Of a stretch of DNA of 64,000 nucleotides, positions 7,478-17,348 are shown piece by piece. The stretch lies in NCBI GenBank assembly GCA_049324315.1, contig JBMOKU010000073.1, forward strand, positions 62,001 to 126,000, in the 5' to 3' direction. Each line of letters begins with the position of its first letter. Positions within the stretch are counted from its first letter, which is position 1. Below the pieces are notes generated by a model. It made no database searches, was not told the DNA's origin, and saw nothing but the letters and a program-made list of their open reading frames with translations. The translations under genes and the position numbers were made by a program. This DNA comes from JBMOKU01 sp049324315 (GTDB lineage Bacteria; Bacillota; Clostridia; Peptostreptococcales; Thermotaleaceae).

Positions 7478-8839
7478 CTACTGTTCTTCAATTTGATATT
7501 TGTTCAGTTTCCGATGGAGAGATCTTCTGCTGATACCCAGAGTTTCTGCTGCTTTCGTCCGGTTGCCACCCGTTTCTTTTAAAGTCTTAACGATGATCTC
7601 CTTTTCCGTATAGTCAATAACCTCATCCAGCTTTGCTATTTCTGCTGCTTCCTCTTCTCCCTTTGCATACTGGGCAATCTTTACAGGCAAATCTTCTATG
7701 GCAATACGATTGCTTTTTACGACTACCACACATCGTTCAATAATGTTCTCCAACTCCCGTATGTTTCCAGGCCAATTGTACTGAACCAGCTTTTCCATAA
7801 CCTCCTCGGTCACTTCCTTCTTTGGTTTCCCCGAAATATACGCAGACCGATGAAGAAAGTGCTTCACAAGAATCGGGATATCTTCCTTCCGCTCCCGCAA
7901 TGCCGGCATTGTAATGGGAACAACATTTAATCGATAATATAAATCCTCACGGAATTCACCCTTCGCTACCAGTTCCTCAAGGCATTTATTGGTAGCAGCA
8001 ATGATTCGAACATCTACCTTTAAGGTTTTTGTCCCGCCCAATCTTTCGAATTCTTTTTGCTGCAGTACCCTCAAAAGCTTCACTTGGATCGTTGGCGGAA
8101 TATCACCGATTTCGTCAAGGAAAAGGGTTCCCCCCTCTGCCAATTCGAAACGTCCCGGCTTTCTTGTCACCGCTCCGGTAAATGCTCCTCTTTCATAGCC
8201 AAATAGTTCACTCTCCAAAAGAAGCTCAGGGATTGCTGCACAGTTTACCTTGACAAAGGGCTTATCCTTTCTCCCGCTAAGATTGTGAAGAAGCTGAGCC
8301 GCCAGTTCTTTTCCCGTCCCGGTTTCCCCATATAAGATAACTGTCGCCCTGCTGTCCGCCACTTGTCTGATAAGTTCAATGGTCTTTGACATGACTGGGC
8401 TTTCAGCTACCAGATAATTTTCTACCATTTTTTCATTTTCATGGGCTATTTCATCATCACTACAGTATTTTCTAAGGTTATCAGCAATTTTGTTTACAGA
8501 AAACAATATTTCATCAAGATTAAAGGGCTTCGTTATATAATCGGATGCACCCATTCTCAGCCCATGAATAGCTGTATCCAATGCCGCGAATGCAGTAATC
8601 AGGATAACCTTGATAGACGGATCTATATCTCGGATTCTGTTGAGCAGCTCAATACCGCCCATTTCCGGCATACGTATATCTGTTATGACAATATCAATAT
8701 AGCGGCTGTCAATAATTTTCAGTGCTTCCTTACCATCACAAGCGGTATAGGTTATATATCCCTCTTTCGTGAATATCTTATCCAACAGCTTTAATACATT
8801 TTCTTCATCGTCAACAATAAGAACAGCAATTTTTTTCAT
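7478..8839 (-). CDS. NtrC-family response regulator (sigma-54 activator)
   Basis: 453 residues: receiver domain (1-120) with the acidic pair in VLIVDDEE and phospho-acceptor Asp54 in VITDIRMPEMGG; AAA+ domain (about 140-370) with Walker A GETGTGKE, GAFTGA loop and Walker B GGTLFLDEIGD; C-terminal Fis-type HTH (GNRTKAAETLGISRRSLHRKL). It should activate sigma-54 promoters when phosphorylated; the nearest is that of amt. The gene starts 16 bases after the sensor-kinase stop, so the two are one operon. AtoC-, NtrC- and ZraR-type proteins look alike, so the signal it responds to is not fixed by sequence. Confidence 0.93.
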   Translation of the reverse strand: MKKIAVLIVDDEENVLKLLDKIFTKEGYITYTACDGKEALKIIDSRYIDIVITDIRMPEMGGIELLNRIRDIDPSIKVILITAFAALDTAIHGLRMGASDYITKPFNLDEILFSVNKIADNLRKYCSDDEIAHENEKMVENYLVAESPVMSKTIELIRQVADSRATVILYGETGTGKELAAQLLHNLSGRKDKPFVKVNCAAIPELLLESELFGYERGAFTGAVTRKPGRFELAEGGTLFLDEIGDIPPTIQVKLLRVLQQKEFERLGGTKTLKVDVRIIAATNKCLEELVAKGEFREDLYYRLNVVPITMPALRERKEDIPILVKHFLHRSAYISGKPKKEVTEEVMEKLVQYNWPGNIRELENIIERCVVVVKSNRIAIEDLPVKIAQYAKGEEEAAEIAKLDEVIDYTEKEIIVKTLKETGGNRTKAAETLGISRRSLHRKLNKYQIEEQ

Positions 8840-8855
8840 CGTATCACCCGTATCC

Positions 8856-10988
8856 TTAGTTATTGATTGGCAGCTTAATCGTAAAGGTTGTACCTAAACC
8901 TAGGGAACTGCTCACTTGAATAAAGCCTTTATGATTTTCAATAATTCGTAAACAGATGGCTAAACCAAGGCCTGTCCCTTTCTCTTTCGTTGTAAAAAAA
9001 GGCTGGAATATCATATCATAGTTTTCCGGCTCTATACCCACGCCTGTATCGGATATTTCAATGGCAACATAATTCTCTTCTTTCAATACCGTCGTAGTCA
9101 TCGTCAATTCTCCGCCTGACGCCATGGCTTGAATCGCATTTCGCCCCATATTGACCAGCACCTGTTCTATTTGTTCCGTATCGGAGGGAACCAAAGGCAG
9201 TTCTTGAAGCTGTGTCTTTATTTGTACGTGATTTTTTATGGCTTCCTTTTCCAGAAGTTTGCACGCAGCCTTCACAATGTCATTGATGCTTTCAAGTTCC
9301 AAATCCGGCTGGCTTGGCCTAGCGAAGGTCAGAAAACGGTCAATAATATGATCTAACCGATCCACTTCGTGAATAATGACATCAATATCCGATGCCAGTT
9401 CATGTTGATCCCCTAACTCGTTTTTAATATATTGTGCAAAGCCCTTTATGGATGTTAATGGATTCCTGATTTCATGGGCCATACCTGCCGATAATTCACC
9501 AAGGGCAGCTAAATTTTTTGCCCGGATAACACTCTCCTCGAAATGTTCAATTTTTTCCAGACTTCTAAAAATCCCTATTACCCCTAAAGGCTTCCCACTG
9601 CCATCCTTCTGGATCGATGTATTGATCATAATAGGTATTTCTATATCATGAGAATTTCTAATCTTTACGATATGCTTAATATAGATAACACCATTCTCGC
9701 AGCAGTCCCATAGAAGCTTGATGATCGGTGTAATATTTTCAGCTAAAGGGTCCCGGATATTTTTGCCCAGTACCCACATCTGCTGCACTCCTAAAATCTG
9801 AGCTGCTGTTTGATTGAAGGTGGTAATCTTTCCGGTACTGTCCACCGTCATGATACCGCTGGGAACATCATCAAAAAACTTGTCCACATACTGTCTTATT
9901 TCAGCTAAGGACGCGGCTTCTCCGGATTTCTCCAAAACCTGCTGCATCATAGCCTTTAGATCATCAAGCAGCATATTGAAGGACCGCGCCAGATGCCCTA
10001 TTTCATCGCCACTGTCCACTTTGATCATTTGCCGGATATCCCCATCCAAAATATTTTGTGTTTCTCTGACCAAGTTCTTAATGGGCATGGTTATTTTTTC
10101 CGCCATAATAATGGCCAATACAAACAAAGCGCCGATTGCAATCAATACAATCATAAATGTGTAATTTCGAAGTCTGTTGGTCACTTGAAATGCCTCATCA
10201 ACAGGTTCTTCTACCACCAGGTACCAAACGTTTTCCTGGGTGTCATATTTCTTAATCGGATAATATGCTGAAACATACTGTACGTCATTCCGCTCTACAT
10301 AAACAACGTCTCCATTGGCCCTAATATCTCCCACATCCATGAAGGATATATCTCCGGCAGGATGCAACACAGATTTTCCTTCTTCATTCAAGAGGTAAGC
10401 ATGTCCGGATTTACCTAACTGCACATTTTTTACGATGTCGGCTATGGCTTGAAAATTCATGGATTCCACCACAGCACCATGGATCTTATCATTCTTATCT
10501 ATGATTGGCGCAGCAAAAGATACGCCATAGTTTTTATCCTTCTCATAAAAAATAAAATCTGAAACAAAAATCTTCCCCTGCAAAACCTGATGAATCCACT
10601 GCTTGTATTCATTTTGCAGCTTCAGTTCACCGGAAATGATTTCGATATTTCCTTTCTCGTCCGTTGTAAAAATAGAATCATAGGTTTTATAAGCTTTCCT
10701 TACATTTTCGAGATGCTCCAGCTTTATATCCCGGGAAACATTTTCATAATTCAGCAGAGGTGTCTTGGCCATCACTTGAATATCGCCATATCTTTCGAAC
10801 AAAAACCTTTCGATTTTGTTTGCCGTTTCACGGGCTAAAGTGGATAGTTCCTCTTCCTTTGAAGCATTGATGGCCATCTCAATGCTTTCAAAAAATAGTA
10901 GTCCTACCGTACCAAATAGTACAATTGTCAGGATTGTAAAAAAGACAATCATTTTCGTTTCAATAGATTTGTATTTAAGTCCCAGCAT
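8856..10988 (-). CDS. membrane sensor histidine kinase (Cache-HAMP-PAS-HisKA-HATPase)
   Basis: 710 residues. An N-terminal membrane segment (about 12-32), an extracytoplasmic Cache-like sensor (35-275, with the FAAPIIDKNDKIHGAV and GKSGHAYLLNEEGKSVLHP patterns of dCache domains), a second membrane segment (about 278-298), HAMP, PAS (about 370-480), HisKA with the phosphorylated histidine in GMAHEIRNPLTSIKGF, and an ATPase domain with the N box GRNAIQA, DTGVGI and GTGLGL. It phosphorylates the adjacent NtrC-like regulator. Amino acids or carboxylates are the usual ligands of dCache domains; the actual ligand is unknown. Confidence 0.92.
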   Translation of the reverse strand: MLGLKYKSIETKMIVFFTILTIVLFGTVGLLFFESIEMAINASKEEELSTLARETANKIERFLFERYGDIQVMAKTPLLNYENVSRDIKLEHLENVRKAYKTYDSIFTTDEKGNIEIISGELKLQNEYKQWIHQVLQGKIFVSDFIFYEKDKNYGVSFAAPIIDKNDKIHGAVVESMNFQAIADIVKNVQLGKSGHAYLLNEEGKSVLHPAGDISFMDVGDIRANGDVVYVERNDVQYVSAYYPIKKYDTQENVWYLVVEEPVDEAFQVTNRLRNYTFMIVLIAIGALFVLAIIMAEKITMPIKNLVRETQNILDGDIRQMIKVDSGDEIGHLARSFNMLLDDLKAMMQQVLEKSGEAASLAEIRQYVDKFFDDVPSGIMTVDSTGKITTFNQTAAQILGVQQMWVLGKNIRDPLAENITPIIKLLWDCCENGVIYIKHIVKIRNSHDIEIPIMINTSIQKDGSGKPLGVIGIFRSLEKIEHFEESVIRAKNLAALGELSAGMAHEIRNPLTSIKGFAQYIKNELGDQHELASDIDVIIHEVDRLDHIIDRFLTFARPSQPDLELESINDIVKAACKLLEKEAIKNHVQIKTQLQELPLVPSDTEQIEQVLVNMGRNAIQAMASGGELTMTTTVLKEENYVAIEISDTGVGIEPENYDMIFQPFFTTKEKGTGLGLAICLRIIENHKGFIQVSSSLGLGTTFTIKLPINN

Positions 10989-11131
10989 ACGATCACCACA
11001 GTTCCGACAAATTCATTATCATCTTACCATACAAAGTATATACTTGCCACCGAGAAATAAATCAGTAGAGACATTCTTCTTATCACCTGCTTTTCAAGAA
11101 AGATCTAGGCAAATTTGATATGCAGCTTGCT

Positions 11132-12496
11132 TCAAGCATACATCATCAGTTTGATATATTTGCGAAGTAAGGACATGGAGCCCATAAACAATCTGAACAC
11201 CCTTGCAAATCCAAATTTCTTAATCATATAGACCACACTGTTTTGAATCAGATTCACATACAGATTGGTCTTAAGAATCTCATAGTAGTATCTTCTTAGA
11301 CTCATCTGTAAAGGCATAATCGTCACCTGCCCGAAGCTCCATGCTTCATGATCTTCCTTTGCCACCATTAGCCTTTCCTGATATTCCTTATATAAAGGTA
11401 GATTGGGAAAGGGTGTCAATGGAGAAAGGCTTGATATTTCGGGATTCAGCAGCCTCAAGTATTTTCTAAACCCTTTAAAATCTTCTAAAGACCAGTCCGG
11501 ATGCACCATAAAGGAGGCCCATACATCCAGCCCGATGTCCTTCAGAAATCTGCTGGCACGGATGTTATCCTCCACACTGGATTTTTTTTCATACTTCTTC
11601 AACTCATCTTCCCGAAAGGTCTCATATCCAACCAGTACAGCTCTAAGACCAAGATTCTTGAACTGCTTGATCACTTCTCCATTTTTTAAAATACTATTGA
11701 CACTGGCATAGCAGATGAAGTTTTTTTGAATCCCATTTTCCTCTAAAAAATCACACAATTCCTGTATCCTTTCTGCATTATGCAGAAAGTCATTATCAAA
11801 AACCATGATGCTGTCTTCTTGGATATCCAAAATTTCCTCTTTAACAAATTCCATGGGAAAATACGTTTCTGAAGCCCCCTCGATTCGCCATCGCAGGCAA
11901 AAACGGCAGGTCTTTGAGCAGCCCTGGGCAGTGCCCATGATGGCACAGGGTTTATAGCCAAAATAGGAATAATGCTTTCTATATTTTGCCGTAGATGCTC
12001 GATTGGGATGGACATATTCGTTGACACCCGGTACATTTGTGGTTTTGAAGTTATTTGCCCTGCTGCAGATTCCATCCATAAGAGGTGGATTTTCTCCTCT
12101 TTCTATATAATCGTAAAGCCCTTGAACGTTGGCTCTCGTGGTATATTTCATCACATGATCGATGGATTCTACGAAGAAGGCCTCACTGTTTAAATAAGCT
12201 TGGGTTCCTCCCACAACGGTAACAACAGCAGGATCAAATCGCTTTACCCGTTCAGTCAATTCCTTTACCGCATAAACATCAATGCAAAGGGACGTAATTC
12301 CCACCACTTGCGGTTTGAATGCCTTAAGCTTGTCTTCGATCTCTATCTTTTCAGACATAAGATCCAATATTTCCAGTTCATGCTTATCCTCCAGCATCCC
12401 GTAGACCATTTCCAGACCAATGGGTTCACTGTACATAAACTCGCCCAGGGCAATGGCCTGCTTGATTCTTGGCGGTCTTACCAATAATATCTTCAT
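11132..12496 (-). CDS. B12-binding-domain radical SAM protein (1)
   Basis: 454 residues. An N-terminal Rossmann-like cobalamin-binding fold (about 1-140; MKILLVRPP, VVGITSLCIDVYAV, VTVVGGTQAY), a radical-SAM barrel with the cluster motif CSKTCRFC, and a C-terminal helical extension (RRYYYEILKTNLYVNLIQ) shared with the proteins at 14049 and 16023. Class-B enzymes of this kind methylate unactivated carbons or rearrange carbon skeletons. It is the last gene of the same-strand series and is 236 bp from its neighbour, so it may be separately expressed. The start at 12496 has GGGGGAA upstream; the longer frame adds 15 codons without support. Confidence 0.88.
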   Translation of the reverse strand: MKILLVRPPRIKQAIALGEFMYSEPIGLEMVYGMLEDKHELEILDLMSEKIEIEDKLKAFKPQVVGITSLCIDVYAVKELTERVKRFDPAVVTVVGGTQAYLNSEAFFVESIDHVMKYTTRANVQGLYDYIERGENPPLMDGICSRANNFKTTNVPGVNEYVHPNRASTAKYRKHYSYFGYKPCAIMGTAQGCSKTCRFCLRWRIEGASETYFPMEFVKEEILDIQEDSIMVFDNDFLHNAERIQELCDFLEENGIQKNFICYASVNSILKNGEVIKQFKNLGLRAVLVGYETFREDELKKYEKKSSVEDNIRASRFLKDIGLDVWASFMVHPDWSLEDFKGFRKYLRLLNPEISSLSPLTPFPNLPLYKEYQERLMVAKEDHEAWSFGQVTIMPLQMSLRRYYYEILKTNLYVNLIQNSVVYMIKKFGFARVFRLFMGSMSLLRKYIKLMMYA

Positions 12497-12583
12497 AATT
12501 TCCCCCTGATTTTTAATAATCAACAATAAAATTGAATTCATTCGTGTAGTGGATACTGCTTTAGATTATGCTACTGCCAGAGT

Positions 12584-12666
12584 TCGGTTCACGGTACGCG
12601 GTACACGTTGTTCGGTATCGGGGTCAATCCTTAAAGTCTTTCCCGTGTAGCGTGTATCGCGTATCG
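12584..12666. repeat. inverted-repeat element in the radical-SAM operon gap
   Basis: One arm (12585-12607) reads CGGTTCACGGTACGCGGTAC and on; the other (12644-12666) is a variant of its complement, CGTGTAGCGTGTATCGCGTA and on. Both consist of degenerate repeats of about 8 bases (CGTGTAgC, GTGTAtCG). This looks like a small non-coding palindromic repeat (REP/MITE-like), not a terminator, because no T run follows. Confidence 0.5.
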
Positions 12667-12732
12667 AAGCATAACCAGAAACTTTATTTAGTATAAGACT
12701 TCCTCCATTTTGTAGCCTTTAGCGTTGTAGAT

Positions 12733-14049
12733 CTATATGATATTCGGTGTAATTCTCCGCTTGATTTGATATCGGTAATATAGATTAACCATCAAATAAA
12801 ACAGATACCGTTCCATTCTACGAAAAAAATCCCTGCGAAATACCGTTCTCTTGAAAATGGATCGATATGAAAAAACTTCTTCATAAAGCCCCCAATAGGC
12901 CTCTGTCAGTTCTTCCGGCTTCATGTGCTTGGGTATATGCACAGCCTCGCTGCCGTTGTAGGAATAGATATCCTCATGATAGATACGATTCTGCCGCTTC
13001 ATCTCATCATAATACTTGGTACCGGGTATCGGTGTAAGAATATAAAATCTGGGCACCACGACCTTGGTATCTTCAATAAATTTGGCCGTATTTCTTATGG
13101 ACTCCAGGGTATCTCCGTCAGCCCCCACCACCATTTCCGTGGAAACATCGATTCCGGCCTCTTGGATATTGGCCATCAATCTTGGATAACTGGACGGGTC
13201 CGCCCATGACTTATCCACGCAGGCCAAGCTCTCAGGAGAAATACTCTCCAAGCCAAAGCTTAAGGCAATGCAGCCGCTCTCAGCCACCAGCTTCAACATT
13301 TCCTGATCCTCTCCGATTCGAATGGAACATTGGGAGAGCCACTGCATATCCAGCTTTTTGATCTCCCTGCATAAATCTCTCAAATAGTCCTTGTCCGACA
13401 GAATATTGTCGTCCAACAATAAGAACTTCTTAAACCCTAGTTCCTTTACTTGCCGAATATCCCGAATCACTTCTCCTATTTCCCTTTTTAAATATTGATT
13501 ATGGTATAAACAGTATACAGAGCAAAAACTGCAGGAATTGGGACATCCTCTGCCCGCCTGAACAGGTAAGAAATCGCCTATGCTTTTATCTACAATCAAG
13601 TCAAATCGAGGCGGTGGTGTTGTAAGCTTATCCAAAGGCTCTTTATAGAAATCCTGTAGTTTTCCTCCTTCAAAATCCCTTAAGGCCCTTTCCCATACCC
13701 TTTCCGCATCGCCAATGATAACACTGTCGCAATACCTTCTGGCCTCCTCTGCCATCAGACTGGCCATATATCCCCCCAAAATCACCGTCTTCCCTCTTTT
13801 TTTGAATTCTACGGCAATATCTATGGTACGGATGATGGCATGGCCCATACTCCCTATGGCAATCAAGTCAGCATCTGTATCGAAGGGAATATCCTCGATG
13901 GTCTCCAATACGATTTCAACATCCCAATCCCGGGGTGTCAATGCAGCCAAAAGGGGCATAGCCAGTCCCACAAAATACAACTTACTCTTCTTGATGGGTT
14001 TTCTATTTGAATCATAGGGAGTTGATTGAATCAAAAGTAATTTTTTCAT
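12733..14049 (-). CDS. B12-binding-domain radical SAM protein (2), divergent member
   Basis: 438 residues. A Rossmann-like N-terminal domain (about 1-135; IAIGSMGHAIIRTIDIAVEF, VILGGYMASL), a radical-SAM motif CPNSCSFC followed by VYCLYHNQYL, FLLLDDNILSDKDYL and SFGLESISPESL, then an extension with FYILTPIPGTKYYDEM. This differs from the other three and is closer in style to the BchE/HpnJ/DUF4070 group. The start codon ATG shares one base with the stop of the upstream gene (TGATG), indicating translational coupling; GAGG is 9 bases upstream. Confidence 0.88.
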   Translation of the reverse strand: MKKLLLIQSTPYDSNRKPIKKSKLYFVGLAMPLLAALTPRDWDVEIVLETIEDIPFDTDADLIAIGSMGHAIIRTIDIAVEFKKRGKTVILGGYMASLMAEEARRYCDSVIIGDAERVWERALRDFEGGKLQDFYKEPLDKLTTPPPRFDLIVDKSIGDFLPVQAGRGCPNSCSFCSVYCLYHNQYLKREIGEVIRDIRQVKELGFKKFLLLDDNILSDKDYLRDLCREIKKLDMQWLSQCSIRIGEDQEMLKLVAESGCIALSFGLESISPESLACVDKSWADPSSYPRLMANIQEAGIDVSTEMVVGADGDTLESIRNTAKFIEDTKVVVPRFYILTPIPGTKYYDEMKRQNRIYHEDIYSYNGSEAVHIPKHMKPEELTEAYWGLYEEVFSYRSIFKRTVFRRDFFRRMERYLFYLMVNLYYRYQIKRRITPNII

Positions 14050-15401
14050 CACGACTGACCTCTTATCATTTTCTGTATATACTGACAGCTGACCATGGAA
14101 CTTCCTATGGACAGCTTAAAAACTTCTTTAAGACCATATTTTCTGATCAGCTTGATGACATTCTTAGGTTTCATGGTTATTTTGTAGTACAGCTTCAATA
14201 TCTCAAAATAATACTGTCGTACAGACAACTGGGTAGGTTTAAGTACCAGATGAGCTAAATCCCATTTTTCGTATGCTTCGGTTGCTACGATAAAATCCTT
14301 CTGATGCTGCTCATAAATGCCAGTCCCTTTTAGGGGCGTGAACGGCTGCAGGTTTACAAAAACAAGGTCCAGTTTAGACAGCCATTCGTATAAGTCCCGA
14401 AAATCTTTCTTTGAAAAATCCATATCCAAAATCAAGGTCCCGTATATCTCCACATCATATTTTTGCAGTATGCGGACAGCCGCTTCATTCTCCTCAATAC
14501 TGGTTTTCTTGTTATACTTGTCCAGGTTTTCTTTCTTGCAGGATTCAAGACCTACGATGACAGCCCGCAGACCGTGTTCTTGAAACAGTTGGATGATGTC
14601 CTCGTTCCTGCAGATGAAATCGGCCCGACCATATACCAGGAACTTTTTACGAATATTGTTCTCTCTTAACTTTCTGCAGAATTCTTCGATGCGTTCCCTG
14701 GAAAATAGAAAATCATCATCTACAATATAAATTTCTTCTTCCGGAATCCCTTTCAGCTCTTCAATCACTGAATCAATCGTTCTGACAAAGTACTTGCCAG
14801 CCGTGACTTCTTTACAAAAGCAAAAGCTGCAGGAATAGGGACAGCCAAAGGAGGTCTTGATCAACGCACAAGGATTATGAAACATATAATAATAACGATG
14901 TCTGTATTTTTTCACCTTGCCTCTGTCCGGAAAGGTATAATCAAAGGATGCTTCCTTCAGATTTTTTTTGCCTGCGCTATAGGTTCCTTCAATATCCGCG
15001 TTATGCGGATTTTCTAAAATCCTGTTAAAGGTCTTCAATCCATTGGCTTCAATGATGAAGTCAATGTTCTCATCTATAAAATCCTGAGGGACAACCTCCG
15101 CATGGACGCCCCCAACAATGATTTTACAGTCAGGGCATACCGCCTTAATCCTACGCGCATAGTCTTTCATAATGTTAACATGGGTAATATAGCCGCTCAT
15201 ACCTACAACATCCGGTTGGTATTTCTCAATAAAATACGCCAATGGTCTTTTTTCCAGTATCATATCAACAATTTCCACCGAGACATCTTCCCGGTCAATA
15301 TTAGCACATATATATTCCAACTCCAGAGGCTCACAGATCATCACATGCTGCAGTCCAATAGTTTCTCTATCCGGTTTGGGTCGAATCAACAAAACCTTCA
15401 T
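14049..15401 (-). CDS. B12-binding-domain radical SAM protein (3)
   Basis: 450 residues, paralogous to the proteins at 11132 and 16023. The cobalamin-type domain has VVGMSGYITHVNIMKDYA and IIVGGVHAEV; the cluster motif is CPYSCSFCFCKEV; IYIVDDDFLFSRERIEEF and AVIVGLESCKKENL follow in the barrel, then the shared helical C-terminus (RQYYFEILKLYYKI). GGAGACGGAAA precedes the ATG. It overlaps the methyltransferase gene by four bases. The substrate is unknown. Confidence 0.9.
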   Translation of the reverse strand: MKVLLIRPKPDRETIGLQHVMICEPLELEYICANIDREDVSVEIVDMILEKRPLAYFIEKYQPDVVGMSGYITHVNIMKDYARRIKAVCPDCKIIVGGVHAEVVPQDFIDENIDFIIEANGLKTFNRILENPHNADIEGTYSAGKKNLKEASFDYTFPDRGKVKKYRHRYYYMFHNPCALIKTSFGCPYSCSFCFCKEVTAGKYFVRTIDSVIEELKGIPEEEIYIVDDDFLFSRERIEEFCRKLRENNIRKKFLVYGRADFICRNEDIIQLFQEHGLRAVIVGLESCKKENLDKYNKKTSIEENEAAVRILQKYDVEIYGTLILDMDFSKKDFRDLYEWLSKLDLVFVNLQPFTPLKGTGIYEQHQKDFIVATEAYEKWDLAHLVLKPTQLSVRQYYFEILKLYYKITMKPKNVIKLIRKYGLKEVFKLSIGSSMVSCQYIQKMIRGQS

Positions 15402-16030
15402 TTTCCGTCTCCTTTAAATACAAAAAAGTAAATAGAGGGCATATAGGCTCTTTCTTTGATCCGGATTATCTCCCCGCAGAAAAAAAGGTGCTTGGTTATG
15501 TCCAGCATCTCTCTTACACTGGGATAATGTGCCTTTCCCGTGGTAAGCTTCACAAAGAACATAGCCGCTTGATCGTAAAAATTGTTTTGAGAGGCTTGGG
15601 CCATAAGCAAATACCCATCCTCCTTTAGCAATCCCCGAAAGTCTCTGATTGCCTTTTCTTGATCCGGATAATAGGGGAAGGAATGGGTGCATAAAATGAT
15701 ATCAAATTTTTCTCCTATACCACTCATATCTTCAATATCCATTTGCTGATAACGGATCGTATCATCTAAGGCAGTGGCCCTTCGTATCATCTCTTGTGAA
15801 AAGTCCACACCCACCAATTCAATATCGTAACCGAAAAAGCTTTCTTTAATATCCCTAAGCAGCTGTCCAATACCACAGCCCACATCAAGAATTTTGTACT
15901 TCTTTTCTTTCTGCAATATCTTTTCCAAATACTTTGTTATTTCCCGTCTCGTTGGTCCCAGGGAATATTTCTGAACCCACAGCTTTTCATATCGCCCCGC
16001 CCAGAAATTCCATACTGTTTTTTTATTCAC
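15398..16030 (-). CDS. class I SAM-dependent methyltransferase
   Basis: 210 residues. Motif I is ILDVGCGIGQLLRDI, motif II follows in VGVDFSQEMIRRA, and IILCTHSFPYYPD is motif IV, as in UbiE/COQ5-like small-molecule methyltransferases. The C-terminal third is hydrophobic and ends KRAYMPSIYFFVFKG. The GTG at 16030 (MNKKTVWNFWAGRYEK) has GAGGG 5-6 bases upstream and overlaps the stop of the upstream gene; a frame start at 16048 is possible. Lying between radical-SAM genes, it probably methylates the same intermediate. Confidence 0.85.
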   Translation of the reverse strand: MNKKTVWNFWAGRYEKLWVQKYSLGPTRREITKYLEKILQKEKKYKILDVGCGIGQLLRDIKESFFGYDIELVGVDFSQEMIRRATALDDTIRYQQMDIEDMSGIGEKFDIILCTHSFPYYPDQEKAIRDFRGLLKEDGYLLMAQASQNNFYDQAAMFFVKLTTGKAHYPSVREMLDITKHLFFCGEIIRIKERAYMPSIYFFVFKGDGK

Positions 16031-17348
16031 GATTTCCCTCACCGCCAATAAGCTTTTTTATGCTTTGCCAGACCACTCTTCTTGCCAAGCTGCTTGTCAC
16101 CAACTGCTGTGCATAGACTAAATAAAACTGAAAATAGAAACTTAATGGTTTCATACGGGTTGGTTTCATTACGAGGTGAAGAAAATCCCACTTCTCATAA
16201 TCCCACGTCTGTATCTGTCCCCTATATTTTTCAAATTCAGCTATCCCTTTGATGGGTGTAAAGACAGACAATGTATAGCTTTCCAGTTTCATTTTTCTTA
16301 TCCATCTGCGCAAATGAAAAAAATCCTTCTTGGTAAAATCGATGCCTGCAATGAACAAAGCCGTTAGACGCAGGCCATATCGCTCCATGATTTCCACGGT
16401 CCTTCGATTCTCAAAGGCCGAACAGTGCTTGTTGTATTCCTCCAGTGCATGATCATCTACGGCTTCCATCCCCACAATAAGCTCCACGAATCCTATATCT
16501 TTCAGTTTCTTGATGATATCTCCATTCTTTGCGATAAAGTCTACCCGGGAGTAGGCAATGAATTTCTTGTGGATCTGATTCTCTTCTATTTGATGAATAA
16601 AGGACTGTATTCTTTTTCGGTCAAGAAGAAAACTATCGTCCACGATCCAAACCACATCTGCCTCAATGCCCTTCAATTCCTCTATCACAGAATCCACGGA
16701 CCTTTCCGAATATCTTCCCATATTCAGCAGCTTGCAGTAGCAAAAACTGCACTGAAAGGGACAGGAAAGGGCCGTCTTGACGATGGCCACTGGACAATAT
16801 TCCAAGTATTTTGTTCTATCCTTATACTGATAAAAATAGCTTCTATCGGGAATGGGCAGCTTCTCTATATCTGTATAAATCCGTTGATTCACCCTCCAGC
16901 TTCCATGGTCTTGGTAGGCAATCCCCTGGATTCCTTCCAAGCATTCAATAGCAAATTCACTTCTCATTACCCTTTCGAAGGTATTTACACCGTCAGAATG
17001 AATAATGACATCTACTGCCTCTGAGAAAAAGTCTTCCATGTTGACCTCTGCGTGAACACCACCCACCACGACTTTCACATTGGGCTGATTTCCCTTTGAA
17101 TATTCGGCATATTCCTTGATCACCTGTACAGCCGTAATATATCCGCTGAGTACCAAAACGTCCGGTTTGTATTCTTGAAATATCCCATGAAATGTGCCTC
17201 CTTCCAGGAGGGCGTCATAGATACGATGAGGTATATTCATCCTGTTCAGTATTGCGCTCAGGTATTCCAGTTCCAACGGTTCTGTGACAATGGGTTCTAC
17301 TCTGGAAAATATCGTTCGCTTATGGCATTTTACCAATAAAACCTTCAT
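16023..17348 (-). CDS. B12-binding-domain radical SAM protein (4)
   Basis: 441 residues, close paralogue of protein 3. The N-terminal domain has VLVLSGYITAVQVIKEYA and VVVGGVHAEV; the cluster motif is CPFQCSFCYCKLL; VVWIVDDSFLLDRKRI and LIVGMEAVDDHAL lie in the barrel; the C-terminal extension has PLSFYFQFYLVYAQQL. The ATG at 17348 is chosen because AGGAGG is 6 bases away. It overlaps the upstream acyltransferase gene by 29 bases. Confidence 0.9.
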   Translation of the reverse strand: MKVLLVKCHKRTIFSRVEPIVTEPLELEYLSAILNRMNIPHRIYDALLEGGTFHGIFQEYKPDVLVLSGYITAVQVIKEYAEYSKGNQPNVKVVVGGVHAEVNMEDFFSEAVDVIIHSDGVNTFERVMRSEFAIECLEGIQGIAYQDHGSWRVNQRIYTDIEKLPIPDRSYFYQYKDRTKYLEYCPVAIVKTALSCPFQCSFCYCKLLNMGRYSERSVDSVIEELKGIEADVVWIVDDSFLLDRKRIQSFIHQIEENQIHKKFIAYSRVDFIAKNGDIIKKLKDIGFVELIVGMEAVDDHALEEYNKHCSAFENRRTVEIMERYGLRLTALFIAGIDFTKKDFFHLRRWIRKMKLESYTLSVFTPIKGIAEFEKYRGQIQTWDYEKWDFLHLVMKPTRMKPLSFYFQFYLVYAQQLVTSSLARRVVWQSIKKLIGGEGNRE

